Shown: in pieces, positions 55,417 through 64,000 of the stretch | Position numbering within the stretch: the first letter of the stretch is position 1 | How the letters are laid out: each line of letters begins with the position of its first letter | Assembly (NCBI RefSeq): GCF_000331305.1 | Contig: NZ_KB217478.1 | Location: forward strand, 7,843,481-7,907,480 | DNA: 64,000 nucleotides | Direction: 5' to 3' | DNA from: Calothrix sp. PCC 7103 | GTDB taxonomy: Bacteria; Cyanobacteriota; Cyanobacteriia; Cyanobacteriales; Nostocaceae | The notes under the pieces: model-generated | Database searches by the model: none | Told to the model about the DNA's origin: nothing | The model's input: the letters and a program-made list of their open reading frames with translations, nothing else | Made by a program: the position numbers and the translations under genes

Positions 55417-56178
55417 ATGAATCAAATAGTTTTCATTACTGGTGCAAGTAGTGGTATAGGCGCCGCTTGCACTAAAATATTTGCTGAAGCTGGCGCCAAA
55501 TTAATTCTCGCAGCACGTCGAAAAGACAAATTACAGCAATTAGTCGAGTCATTAAGTATAAACTCGTCGCATGTGCATTTAATAGAACTTGATGTACGTA
55601 ACCGTGAGGCTGTGGAGTCTGCTATTTCTTCGCTTGGAGCCGAATGGTCGAATATAGATATTTTAATTAACAACGCTGGTCTAAGTCGCGGTTTAGATAA
55701 ACTCCACGAAGGCGCCTTTCAAGACTGGGAAGAAATGATTGATACTAATGTCAAAGGCTTACTTTACATGACACGCTATATAGTTCCAGGAATGGTACAA
55801 CGCGCACGGGGTCATGTAATTAATATTGGTTCGATTGCCGGACACCAAACATATCCCAGTGGTAATGTATACTGCGGTACAAAAGCTGCCGTTAAATCTA
55901 TTTCAGAAGGATTAAAACAAGATTTACTTGGTACTCCTATTCGTGTAACTTCGGTTGACCCAGGTATGGTAGAAACAGAATTTAGCGAAGTACGGTTTCA
56001 CGGTGATAGCGAACGCGCGGCAAAAGTCTACCAAGGAGTTACACCCCTAACACCTGATGATGTCGCTGATGTTGTTTACTTTTGCGCTACCCGTCCAGCC
56101 CACGTCAACATCAACGAAGTTATTTTAATGCCCGTAGACCAAGCAAGTGCTACCTTGGTCAATCGCAAATCGTCGTAA
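55417..56178 (+). CDS. SDR family oxidoreductase (YdfG-like)
   Basis: 253 residues from ATG. NADP-binding TGASSGIGAACT and the AARRKDKL basic residues, NNAGLSRG, the catalytic Ser in INIGSIAGH and Tyr/Lys in YCGTKAAVK are intact. The C-terminal 'DDVADVVYFCATRPAHVNIN' is typical of YdfG-type 3-hydroxy-acid (L-allo-threonine/serine) dehydrogenases. The substrate is not certain. A DUF1295-like gene starts 49 bases downstream. Confidence 0.9.
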   Translation: MNQIVFITGASSGIGAACTKIFAEAGAKLILAARRKDKLQQLVESLSINSSHVHLIELDVRNREAVESAISSLGAEWSNIDILINNAGLSRGLDKLHEGAFQDWEEMIDTNVKGLLYMTRYIVPGMVQRARGHVINIGSIAGHQTYPSGNVYCGTKAAVKSISEGLKQDLLGTPIRVTSVDPGMVETEFSEVRFHGDSERAAKVYQGVTPLTPDDVADVVYFCATRPAHVNINEVILMPVDQASATLVNRKSS

Positions 56179-56226
56179 TGTTATTACAATATAAATAATT
56201 ATTACAATTTGTAAAGATATTACATC

Positions 56227-56883
56227 ATGCAAGATACAGCTAACCCCCCAATAAAAGGGATAACAGCATTAAAAGCGATTAATGTTGCAAAAGTTTTTAC
56301 CATCGTTTTACTAGTCGCTTTTAGCTTTATATATGGCGTTCATGATATGCGACAGGTAATTTACCTTTGCTTGCATATCAGCTATTGTTTATGGTGGCTA
56401 CTTGAACAATGGCTGTTTCCACAACGGCGCCAGATGTTTGGTGAAGAAGTCGGAATTATTGGGTTTATATTTTCACTACTTTTTGTAGGGGTCTTGTATG
56501 CTTTGCCTGGGTACTTGGCATTTATTAACCCAAGTCCATTATCAATGATGGCAACAGGTATTGCCTTACCACTATTTATTTTTGGCACACTTATAAATAC
56601 TGCTGCCGACGTTCAAAAATTAACAGCAAAACAATTTAATGCAGGACTTGTGCGCGATAATATTTGGCGCCTGTCCCGCAATATTAATTACTTCGGTGAT
56701 TTATTAAGATACTTAAGCTTCAGCATTGTAGCTGGTTCAATTTGGGCATATGTAGTACCTGTTACTATATTCGCGCTTTACCTTCAGCGTATCAATCAAA
56801 AAGAACAATCAATGCCTTCCAAATATCCAGAGTATGCTCAATATCAACAATCTAGCGCCCGCTTAATTCCCTTCATTTGGTAA
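56227..56883 (+). CDS. DUF1295-like membrane protein (steroid 5-alpha-reductase/ICMT fold)
   Basis: 218 residues from ATG, with about six hydrophobic segments. The C-terminal motif 'WRLSRNINYFGDLLRYLSFS' corresponds to the SRHPNYFGE cofactor site of DUF1295 and isoprenylcysteine methyltransferase-like proteins. The His is replaced by Ile, and the end 'KYPEYAQYQQSSARLIPFIW' fits that family. A reductase or methyltransferase of lipids is plausible. Probably co-transcribed with the SDR gene upstream. Confidence 0.75.
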   Translation: MQDTANPPIKGITALKAINVAKVFTIVLLVAFSFIYGVHDMRQVIYLCLHISYCLWWLLEQWLFPQRRQMFGEEVGIIGFIFSLLFVGVLYALPGYLAFINPSPLSMMATGIALPLFIFGTLINTAADVQKLTAKQFNAGLVRDNIWRLSRNINYFGDLLRYLSFSIVAGSIWAYVVPVTIFALYLQRINQKEQSMPSKYPEYAQYQQSSARLIPFIW

Positions 56884-56901
56884 TATACAATCACTTCTTG
56901 T

Positions 56902-57005
56902 GGGATGGGCATCCTTGCCCGTCCCAAAAATTATCTGTCAAGATTAATGTTGGCGTGTAGAAAAAACGAACCGCAAAGAACCCAAAGGGCGCAGAGAAGA
57001 GAGAA
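56902..57005. repeat. Dispersed repeats behind the DUF1295-like gene
   Basis: GGGATGGGCATCCTTGCCC plus GTCCC (56902-56925), then a GCAAAGAACCCAAAGGGCGC-type element (about 56971-57005) complementary to the one at 7953-7980. Confidence 0.6.
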
Positions 57006-57054
57006 ATTTATAATCGGTGCCAGCGTGTCAGAATTAATGATAAAAGATTTTTTA

Positions 57055-58095
57055 TTAGATATTAATCTTGCAAATTGCCATGATGTGTGATTGATACTTG
57101 TTTGTACTATAATTCACAAGCTTTAATCCTGCTTGTTCTAATTCTTGAATAAGTTCGGGAAGCTGGTGTTTGTGATGGCGCCAAATTGTAATTTCTTCAT
57201 CTTTGAAAATCACTACCTTTTTATTTATTCCCGTACTACTAAAATCAATAGTGTAATCAGAAGTAAATTTTAAATTGGCTACTACACTATCTGTCTTATC
57301 ATCATATTTTCTGACAAGCTCGCAGTCTTGGTGTTGAATACCAATATTCTTATTAATACCTTGATATATTTGTTCGGCATGATAGTAACACCCACCTCTT
57401 GCTATTCCATCCCATTGAGAGTTATTACCAATTTCATTAGTTAGCACTAATAAATCATTTTCACCCATACTTTGTCTAAAGTTTTTAAATGCTTTGACTC
57501 GATGTTGTAGATTACCTATGGTGACACCTAAATGCAAAAATATATTTATATTATCTTGGTGTAACAAGTATTTGGGAATAGGACTACTTTCTATATCAAT
57601 GTAGCTATTTGTATATTTGATAAATGGAAACCATTTTATAAAGTTTATTTTCGATACTTCGAGTAATTCTTCGCTAATATCTAATGCTGTATATCTATTT
57701 ATTTTGCCTAGTTTATCAAGTTTATAAATATATTTTTTAACGGGATATGAATTTCCGGCACCTACATCTATTATATTGACTTTTTTGCTGTTTTGTGCAT
57801 CGCCGTTGAGATATTCAAAGTTATCCCTGAGTAGATTTATCTCTACATTTGAGCGATACCAATTTGGTATAATCAGCTTTGTGTAGAAATTATCCCAAAT
57901 ATTGGCGCCTGTACCTTTGTAAGAATATTTTAAAGGTATTTCGCGTCGAGTTTCCAGTGCTTCAATTAGATTTAAAATTTCCTGTTGAGAAAAAACTTTG
58001 TAAAACTCAGAACTTGGCTTTGCAATATGCTTATTATTTATGGTATAATTTTGCTTTTGTAAACTGTTAGGAATTTTTTCAGCCACTGTTCTCAA
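57055..58095 (-). CDS. EgtD-like (Methyltransf_33) L-histidine N-alpha-methyltransferase family protein
   Basis: 346 residues from ATG. The family opening 'IPLKYSYKGTGANIWDNFY' resembles the EgtD domain. The SAM-binding motif is VNIIDVGAGNSYPVKKYIY, with ALDISEELLE and LHLGVTIGN following. EgtD trimethylates histidine for ergothioneine, but no EgtB is present nearby and this member is divergent, so the substrate may be another amino acid. The serine-hydrolase gene ends 9 bases upstream of its start, so the two form an operon. Confidence 0.8.
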   Translation of the reverse strand: MRTVAEKIPNSLQKQNYTINNKHIAKPSSEFYKVFSQQEILNLIEALETRREIPLKYSYKGTGANIWDNFYTKLIIPNWYRSNVEINLLRDNFEYLNGDAQNSKKVNIIDVGAGNSYPVKKYIYKLDKLGKINRYTALDISEELLEVSKINFIKWFPFIKYTNSYIDIESSPIPKYLLHQDNINIFLHLGVTIGNLQHRVKAFKNFRQSMGENDLLVLTNEIGNNSQWDGIARGGCYYHAEQIYQGINKNIGIQHQDCELVRKYDDKTDSVVANLKFTSDYTIDFSSTGINKKVVIFKDEEITIWRHHKHQLPELIQELEQAGLKLVNYSTNKYQSHIMAICKINI

Positions 58096-58104
58096 GATTT
58101 AAGG

Positions 58105-59142
58105 TTACGATATTAATCGCAGTATATCATCAACCATTCCGTAAGGGTGGTCGAACATTGAAGCATTACAAAAAATAGCTAATGTTAGTTTACGACCTTT
58201 AAAATTTGGTAGATGCATTGCCCAAGTATTGTAACCGGGACCGCTACCACCGTGACCATATATAGTACCGTATTTATTTTCAGGGTCAATCATTACTCCT
58301 AAACCATAACAAGGGTTTTTGTACCAAGGATGACGAGTTGGTGTTGGTACTGGGGTTAGCATTTCCTTTAAAGATTGAGAATTAAGTAGTTTTCCAGTAA
58401 ATAGATTTTCAAAGAATTTCACAATGTCTTCTGGTGTTGAAACAATTAACCCTGTTGCACACCAGTCTGGATGATAACGAGGAATTACGTTTTCGATACG
58501 GTTTTCTTCATTTAATTCTCTACTATAACCCTGCGCCAATTTTCCTTTAATATCAACTTCATGTGCGACATATGTATTATGTAAATTCAATACATCAAAA
58601 ATCTTACTTTTTAATACTTCAGCAAAACTTCTACCTGTGACTGCTTCAATAACTTCATACAGCAACATGTACCCGGTATTCGAGTAACTAAATTTTTCTC
58701 CTGGTTCAAAATCAAGTTCTCCTTGAGACGTTAACTCAATAACTTGTTGATGTGTCCAAGGTGTTGAAGGATTTGCTCTTACAGCAGGTAAATAATTCTC
58801 TAAGCTTGTATAATTAGGCACGCCACTTCGATGATTTAGCAGGCGCCGTAAAGTTACTGTTTCAGGAATTGGTAATTTAGAAAGCCATTTGGTTACAGGT
58901 TCATCTAAGTCTATTAAACCTTCTTGTATTGACAGCAATAAGCAAGCAGCGACAAAAGTCTTAGTAATACTATATATATAGAAGCGACTGGCGCCCATTT
59001 TTTCGCGTGCATCCAAATCTGAGTATCCAGTGCTTGCAGTCCAAATATGCTTTTCGTCACTTATTGCTACATTCACACCAATGCACGCTTCAAAGCGAAG
59101 CGACTGGTTTAACTGGTTTTGCAAAGCTTCTAAAAAACACAT
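58105..59142 (-). CDS. Serine hydrolase (beta-lactamase/DD-peptidase fold)
   Basis: 345 residues from ATG. Class C-like motifs are SITK (residues ~56-59, catalytic Ser and Lys), YSN (in FSYSNTGYML) and HGGSG near the C-terminus. No signal peptide is visible, so it is probably cytosolic and an esterase or amidase rather than a cell-wall enzyme. Immediately upstream of the EgtD-like gene, suggesting a shared peptide or amino-acid-derived substrate. Confidence 0.87.
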   Translation of the reverse strand: MCFLEALQNQLNQSLRFEACIGVNVAISDEKHIWTASTGYSDLDAREKMGASRFYIYSITKTFVAACLLLSIQEGLIDLDEPVTKWLSKLPIPETVTLRRLLNHRSGVPNYTSLENYLPAVRANPSTPWTHQQVIELTSQGELDFEPGEKFSYSNTGYMLLYEVIEAVTGRSFAEVLKSKIFDVLNLHNTYVAHEVDIKGKLAQGYSRELNEENRIENVIPRYHPDWCATGLIVSTPEDIVKFFENLFTGKLLNSQSLKEMLTPVPTPTRHPWYKNPCYGLGVMIDPENKYGTIYGHGGSGPGYNTWAMHLPNFKGRKLTLAIFCNASMFDHPYGMVDDILRLIS

Positions 59143-59162
59143 AGTTTAGTATTTGTCATGAG

Positions 59163-59283
59163 TCCCGCAGGGTAGCATCTCATAAGCATCAAGGTTAAAG
59201 AGATTCTTCGCTACCCTACCCTTCGGGATATCCTACCCTGCGGGAAAACTCCGTTTACGGATAACGGGAAAACTTCGTTTATG
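59163..59283. repeat. Composite of CCCGCAGGGTAG and CTACCCTGCGGG copies
   Basis: Direct and inverted copies of a CCCTGCGGG word, with GGGAAAACTCCGTTTACGG and a similar GGGAAAACTTCGTTTATG repeated after it. Shares GAGTTTTCCCGCAGGGTAG with 35118-35136. It fills the gap between the serine hydrolase and the ligase gene. Confidence 0.6.
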
Positions 59284-59323
59284 CTCAGAATGACATTTGG
59301 TGATTCGCGTGACGAATGACATT

Positions 59324-61258
59324 TTATGTGAACATTTTGCGAATAATATCTTGATAACGTTCTGTTACTACGTTTCGGCGAATTTTTAGGGTTTGGGTTA
59401 GTAGACCATTTTCAATCGTAAATGGCTCTTGAATTAAATCAAATACGAGAATTTCATCATCACGACGATAACCGGGACGGTCCCGCGTTTCGCGGTTAAT
59501 TTCTTCTCTAAATAAGTCTCGTACTACTTTGCTGTTTAAATCAATTTGGGTGCCTAGCTTTGCTTCTAACGCTTCCATATTCGGTACAATTAAGGCGCCT
59601 AAGAATTTCTGGTCTTGACCAACGAGCATTATTTGGTCGATATAGTCGCTTCGTAAACAAGCGTCTTCAATTGGTTGAGGTTCAATATTTTCGCCGTTAG
59701 TTAATACAATTGTATCTTTAGCTCTACCAGTTAAGACTATTTGATTATCTTGAGTTAACCAACCAATATCACCAGTGTCAAACCATCCTTCTGCATCGAT
59801 AGCTTTGCGTGTCGCTTCGGGGTTTAGATAATATCCTTTCATGATTTGCGGACCCCTTGCCATAACCAAACCTTTTTGTTTTGGAGATAAAGTTTGACGA
59901 GTTTCTAAGTCCACTATTTTGAACTCTGTACCAGCAATGGGTATACCGGAAGAACCACGCAAGTTTTTGTAATGACGACGTGCAGAAAGAACGGGAGATG
60001 TTTCTGTGAGTCCATAACCAACTAAAATATTAATGCCAACGATTTCAAAAAATTCTTCTAAATGCTGGGCTAGTGAACCACCACCACAAATTAGTTGTTT
60101 GACGTTGCCACCTGTTGCTTGCTGAATTTTCTTGTAAACTATCATCTCACCTAGGAAGTGTAGTGGCGCCAGTAAAATGGTAGTTTTCCAAGCGTTGATT
60201 ATTTGTGCGCGCGTTGGATTTAAGTTTTGTAAGTCTAAACCTTTCCAAGTTCTGACTGCTTTAATAAATCTACCACTGACAGCAAGGAAATTATTAATCA
60301 GCTTTTGCATACGTGGTGACTTTTCACGGAAGGATTTTTGAATTCCTTCGTATATAGATTCCCATAAACGGGGTACACCAACAACGTACTGGGGTTTATA
60401 TTCTTGTAAGTCTTGCTTCAAATAACGACGATTAGTATAAACTTGAGTACACCCCTGAGAAAGCGTGTAATATTCTCCAACACGTCCAAAGCTGTGCCAA
60501 GTCGGCAATATACTCAATGTTTTATCACCAACAGCAGGTTGAATAACTGCTGTAAGAGTATTAAGTTGATGAATTAAATTCCCGTGCGTTAACATTACAC
60601 CTTTGGGTTTGCCTGTTGTCCCAGAAGTGTAAATTAATGTTGCTAAGTCTTGACGATTTAGCTTTACTTCTTTAAGGGTATTACTCGATGCCAACTGCAT
60701 GAGTTGGTTATAGTTAATTATTTTTACAGATGAATTTATTGGTGCTTCTTCATCAGATAGCAAAACTATCCACTGTATATTTGCACTATATACTTCTGGC
60801 TCAAGCTTTTTGAGAGTTTTGATATTTTCGACAACTAAACCAGTGCTGCCACTATGTTCTAATATATATAGTAATTCGTCTTTATCTGCTGCTGAAGACC
60901 TGACTGCATTCGCGGCGCCTGCCATCATAATACCTTGGTCGGCAATAATCCAGCGCGCGCTATTATCTGCAAATAATGCAATTCGTGGTAATACTGTATC
61001 TTGTGTACCTTGATTAAACCCTAATACCTGAATTCCTATGGCAAACTGTTGAATTTTATAGTACAATTGCTCATAAGTGAGAGTAACTTCAGGTTTGACA
61101 TGAGGGTCTATTAATGCTGCAACATCTTTGAACTGTTTTGCAGCAATTTGCCACATACCAGGTAATGATTGTAACTCAGCATAGCTAACCAAACCCGTCA
61201 TTTGGTATTGTTCGATTTGAGAAAAAGAATAATTATCTATAGTGTGTTGAATTGCCAT
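59324..61258 (-). CDS. Long-chain acyl-CoA/acyl-ACP ligase (AMP-binding)
   Basis: 644 residues from ATG. It activates fatty acids by adenylation; the cyanobacterial enzyme recycles free fatty acids mainly as acyl-ACP. The AMP-binding motif TLIYTSGTTGKPKGVMLTHG, VGYGLTETSPVLSARR, the hinge GWFDTGDIGWLTQDN and GRAKDTIVLTNGENIEPQPI are all intact. Length normal. Single gene. Confidence 0.93.
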   Translation of the reverse strand: MAIQHTIDNYSFSQIEQYQMTGLVSYAELQSLPGMWQIAAKQFKDVAALIDPHVKPEVTLTYEQLYYKIQQFAIGIQVLGFNQGTQDTVLPRIALFADNSARWIIADQGIMMAGAANAVRSSAADKDELLYILEHSGSTGLVVENIKTLKKLEPEVYSANIQWIVLLSDEEAPINSSVKIINYNQLMQLASSNTLKEVKLNRQDLATLIYTSGTTGKPKGVMLTHGNLIHQLNTLTAVIQPAVGDKTLSILPTWHSFGRVGEYYTLSQGCTQVYTNRRYLKQDLQEYKPQYVVGVPRLWESIYEGIQKSFREKSPRMQKLINNFLAVSGRFIKAVRTWKGLDLQNLNPTRAQIINAWKTTILLAPLHFLGEMIVYKKIQQATGGNVKQLICGGGSLAQHLEEFFEIVGINILVGYGLTETSPVLSARRHYKNLRGSSGIPIAGTEFKIVDLETRQTLSPKQKGLVMARGPQIMKGYYLNPEATRKAIDAEGWFDTGDIGWLTQDNQIVLTGRAKDTIVLTNGENIEPQPIEDACLRSDYIDQIMLVGQDQKFLGALIVPNMEALEAKLGTQIDLNSKVVRDLFREEINRETRDRPGYRRDDEILVFDLIQEPFTIENGLLTQTLKIRRNVVTERYQDIIRKMFT

Positions 61259-61505
61259 ATATGAAATAAGAGCTAGTTTGTTTAATTATATATAAACCTT
61301 ACTGATTACTATTTATGCAAAACAAAGTTTAAAAATATCTCAGGTATAGACAGTTTTGCAACCTGTCCATGATACATACGATAATAACTGTAGCATGGTT
61401 TACGCACTCGTTAGTCATGGTACGGAATATACGTGTATGTTTTGCCGCGAAAAAAGACTTTTGTCCTACTTTTAAAGCAACAACCATGCGTTTATTGAGA
61501 ATTCA

Positions 61506-62927
61506 TCAATTTAATTGAGAATAAAAACTTGAGCTAACTTTAGAGCATTGCTCCCTAACAGAGACATACTTTATAAACAAATGTTTTAAACTCAATCTAT
61601 TGCCGAGTTTTTCCATCAACGACCTTCTGACAAGCGAAGCACAGGCCTCTAATAGTTCATGACTTAAAAATTGTTTGCTAAAATATACTTGTAATTCTGA
61701 AAAAGATAGCGATTTTTGATTGCTAACAAACTGATATAAAATTTGTGTTTCTACAAATGATAAACTCTGAAATTGTTGTTCCAAAATTAATTTTATTTCG
61801 GATAAAATTAAATTATTCTGCTTTAAAAAAAGAACAGCTTGGGAAATATCGCCTTCAAAATACTCTTGAATTTTCGCTGCAACAATCTTTAAAAACAATG
61901 GGTTGCCTAGATAGTATTCTATCAAATACTGCCATTGAGCTTCAGTACCAGAGAATTCGCCTTTGGCATGAAACAGCTTTTGTGCATCTTGATATCGCAA
62001 ACCTGATAATTGCAGGCACTTAATAGGTAATTCTTCACCTTGTTTTGCCGCTAAACCAATTGGTCTTTCGCGACTAGTTAGTATTACGCAACTGTTATGA
62101 AGCGTTTCTCCCACACATCGTAGCAATTGCCCATATCCAGAATATCCGTCTCGATAGCGACCTTCCAGATTACCGCTTTCTAAGATTGTTTCTATATTAT
62201 CTAATATTAACAAGCATCTTTTGGAACGCAAATATTGTAACAGTAGCAAAATTTTACCATCTAGTCTGTGCGGTAAATCGATTTCTTGCTCTTGGGAAAG
62301 GAATTGAATTAATTCATTAAGTAATTCTTCTATGTTTGGAGAGTTACGAAGATTACGAAAAATCAAATACTCAAATTTATCTTGAATTTGTTGTGCAGCA
62401 CGTACTGCCAGTGCAGTTTTGCCAATTCCTCCCATACCTAACAGTAGCACTAAACGGCATTGGTCTTGCACTATCCATTTCTGTAGTGTGGTTAATTCTT
62501 CCGCGCGTCCAAACAAAACAGGCGTATCAATTGCATCTCCCCAATCTTGATGGTTTTGAATTTTAAATTTTTTAGCTGAGTTTATGCTGGCGAATTTCTG
62601 CAACTCCCATGTTCCCGTGTTTATGTAAGGTTGATTTTGGCTTTCTATCTTTCCCAACTTAGAACTGGACTGAACTTGAGCATGATATTTTTTGAGAACT
62701 GGATAGAAGTTAGCTTTTGTTACCTTCTCTCCCAAAGCCTGACTTAGTTGTTTCCATAATTTGTGACCTACTTGTTTGATATACTCTGGCTCGTAGCTAA
62801 GGTTAATGGCAATTTCTTCATAGCTTTGTTGTTCCCAACTTAGGCAGAATACTTGAAGCTCAAGGGTTTTTAAGCTTATTGGTTGGATCAGTGAATTCAA
62901 AATTGTAATTGCTTCTTCTTGATTCAT
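61506..62927 (-). CDS. NB-ARC STAND ATPase with vMAP-type N-terminal HTH, no repeat domain
   Basis: 473 residues from ATG. The N-terminal ~85 residues (LQVFCLSWEQQSYEEIAINL, YIKQVGHKLWKQLSQALG) resemble the helix-turn-helix found at the start of vMAP and NB-ARC proteins in cyanobacteria. The NTPase has Walker A LLGMGGIGKTALA, Walker B CLLILDNIETIL, SCVILTSRERP and GNPLFLKIVA. STAND proteins act in signalling and antiphage or regulated-death systems, usually with C-terminal WD40 or TPR sensors. This one stops after a short winged-helix part, so the sensor is missing or supplied by another protein. Confidence 0.88.
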   Translation of the reverse strand: MNQEEAITILNSLIQPISLKTLELQVFCLSWEQQSYEEIAINLSYEPEYIKQVGHKLWKQLSQALGEKVTKANFYPVLKKYHAQVQSSSKLGKIESQNQPYINTGTWELQKFASINSAKKFKIQNHQDWGDAIDTPVLFGRAEELTTLQKWIVQDQCRLVLLLGMGGIGKTALAVRAAQQIQDKFEYLIFRNLRNSPNIEELLNELIQFLSQEQEIDLPHRLDGKILLLLQYLRSKRCLLILDNIETILESGNLEGRYRDGYSGYGQLLRCVGETLHNSCVILTSRERPIGLAAKQGEELPIKCLQLSGLRYQDAQKLFHAKGEFSGTEAQWQYLIEYYLGNPLFLKIVAAKIQEYFEGDISQAVLFLKQNNLILSEIKLILEQQFQSLSFVETQILYQFVSNQKSLSFSELQVYFSKQFLSHELLEACASLVRRSLMEKLGNRLSLKHLFIKYVSVREQCSKVSSSFYSQLN

Positions 62928-63407
62928 ATACGATTACTTATCCGATTTATAGATACTCAGTTTTGGTCGATTGAGGTCATCTAAGTTACCTATGGGAGTA
63001 ACTTCAGGTAACTTATGCAAGTAACTTTGAATAAATCGAATATAACTTTTAATTTTAAATCGGGTGTGATTACTTACGTAATTATACATATTTACATGTT
63101 ATTAAATACTCTTTTTGATATCTCTAGGTATTAATTATGTCTTGTCTGAAACCCTTGTAGAGACGCGATTTAATCGCGTCTCTACATCCTGCATAGTAGA
63201 TGTCATTTAGGTAAATTTTGTGGTTTACTGACTTTTTAGTAACTTTTTCTTACTGCAACCCAGAAAAAAAATGAGCATAGTTGTAGAAAGCACAATTATT
63301 TAAGCGAAAGAGTGAACTTTTTTATAAAGGCTCAAGTATGTTTATCAATTGAGTTTTGGTTAAGGAGCGCGAAATTTACATAAACCTGGAACACGAAAGA
63401 AATAATT
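62928..63407. other. Divergent promoter region, NB-ARC gene to GMC oxidoreductase gene
   Basis: 480 bases without a gene. It contains the perfect hairpin repeat at 63157-63185 and otherwise AT-rich sequence. Confidence 0.45.
63157..63185. repeat. Palindromic repeat GTAGAGACGCGATT-T-AATCGCGTCTCTAC
   Basis: 14-bp perfect arms around one base. Sister copy of the element inside the SNF2 helicase gene at 32567-32594. Partial relative 'ACGTCTCTAC' at about 40065. Confidence 0.85.
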
Positions 63408-64000
63408 ATGCCACTGAATAGATTAGTAGATTCCGGACAGCAAATTCAGCCACCTCCAGACATTCAGAGAACAACTTTTTCTTTAGATGCAATCGCTCGC
63501 TTTGTTTGCAATACATGGGAAGAAATCAATTCAGCGCAAGCAGGAGGGCAGTTTGATGCGGTGGTTATTGGATCGGGTATGTATGGCGCCTACACTGCCG
63601 CCAAGTTATTTGAGTTTGGCAAGGAATTACCACAGGAACCTCGCATTCTCGTCTTGGAAGCAGGACCATTCCTGATTAGCGAACATGTGCAAAATCTCAC
63701 TCGCCTTGGTAACTTATTTGACACCGTTTTGGAACCGCTGGTTGAGCCAAATTCTCAGGGACGAAATATCGCTGAACCTTCAAACTATGATCGCGCCAAT
63801 GAGCTTCTTATGCATCACCGTTGTGTAGGTGGCAAATCACTGTTTTGGGGTGGTTGGACACCACGCTTGACGGAAGAAGATCTCAAGCAGTGGCCAAAAG
63901 ATGTTGTAGAATATTTGCTGCTCAAAAATCAACCCGACGGTTATGAATATGTAGAGCGGGAAATCGGCACTTGGCCTATTGCTGATTTTATCAACGGCGA
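63408..64000 (+). CDS. GMC-type FAD-dependent oxidoreductase, 3' end outside window
   Basis: At least 197 residues from the ATG at 63408 (MPLNRLVDSGQQIQPPPDIQ) and open to the window edge. The FAD-binding Rossmann motif is VVIGSGMYGAYTAAKL (about residues 50-65), followed by ILVLEAGPFL and the GMC signature region HHRCVGGKSLFWGGWTPRL. Such enzymes oxidise alcohols or sugars. The N-terminal ~45 residues before the FAD motif are not a signal peptide. The substrate cannot be judged from the fragment. Confidence 0.88.
   Translation, partial: MPLNRLVDSGQQIQPPPDIQRTTFSLDAIARFVCNTWEEINSAQAGGQFDAVVIGSGMYGAYTAAKLFEFGKELPQEPRILVLEAGPFLISEHVQNLTRLGNLFDTVLEPLVEPNSQGRNIAEPSNYDRANELLMHHRCVGGKSLFWGGWTPRLTEEDLKQWPKDVVEYLLLKNQPDGYEYVEREIGTWPIADFING

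Noticed and set aside
56905-57090. 61-codon plus-strand ORF with PQRTQRAQRREK
   Set aside because: It is a translation of two dispersed repeats (GGGCATCC hairpin and the GCAGAGAAG-type element), not a gene.

Overview
The window comes from an AT-rich (about 40% G+C by eye) filamentous, Nostocales-type cyanobacterium. The evidence is gene content: ntcA, hemL, an SLH/OprB iron-uptake porin, a CPP1-like protein, XisI, and the cyanobacteria-typical families DUF3084, DUF3146, DUF2811, DUF6737 and DUF2330. Clusters of tandem heptanucleotide repeats support it. The classic HIP1 palindrome GCGATCGC was not seen. A different palindrome, GGCGCC, occurs about 100 times (manual count), where about 4 would be expected by chance. 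No rRNA, tRNA, transposase or CRISPR array was recognised.

Layout. 1-8 kb is accessory: a coiled-coil membrane protein cut by the left edge, a Uma2 nuclease, a sugar-kinase-like phosphotransferase, a DOMON-like protein, a C5 DNA methyltransferase interrupted by one in-frame stop, and a ParM/StbA-like actin with a small overlapping partner. 8-16.5 kb holds cysH, a divergent metK, a striking degenerate P-type ATPase preceded by a 62-aa DUF5132-like protein, an SRPBCC protein, an RnfD-like membrane protein, a DUF2330 protein and a sigma-70-like factor. 17-31.4 kb is mostly housekeeping: pyrC, lepB, a NADAR protein, an alpha/beta hydrolase, hisB, fabI, ntcA with a GTA-N8-TAC site, DUF3084, YqgF, DUF3146, a PrsW-type protease and pnp. 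31.8-39 kb holds an SNF2 helicase/SWIM pair, an orphan CU044_2847 protein, hemL, a ChaB-like protein and hisIE. 39-48 kb mixes accessory and decaying genes: Uma2, xisI with an xisH remnant, a SUKH-like protein, an SDR fragment, a zinc metalloprotease, a porin and a broken MFS gene. 48-64 kb holds a DUF2811 protein next to a cluster of DnaA-box-like sites, an OmpR-type regulator, CPP1-like, HAD, 4-HPP dioxygenase, murG, an NTF2-like protein, an SDR, a DUF1295-like protein, an EgtD-like methyltransferase with a serine hydrolase, a long-chain acyl-CoA/ACP ligase, an NB-ARC protein and the start of a GMC oxidoreductase.

Most genes are single transcription units. Exceptions with short gaps or overlaps are the phosphotransferase and DOMON genes, the parM-like pair, RnfD-like/DUF2330, SNF2/SWIM and EgtD-like/serine hydrolase. 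The best candidate for an undescribed system is at 10.4-12.7 kb. There, a Ca2+-ATPase-like protein keeps the ion-binding membrane core but has lost its catalytic motifs and the whole nucleotide-binding domain, while the reading frame stays open for 657 codons beside a shortened accessory protein. Family assignments come from recognising motifs, not from searches.
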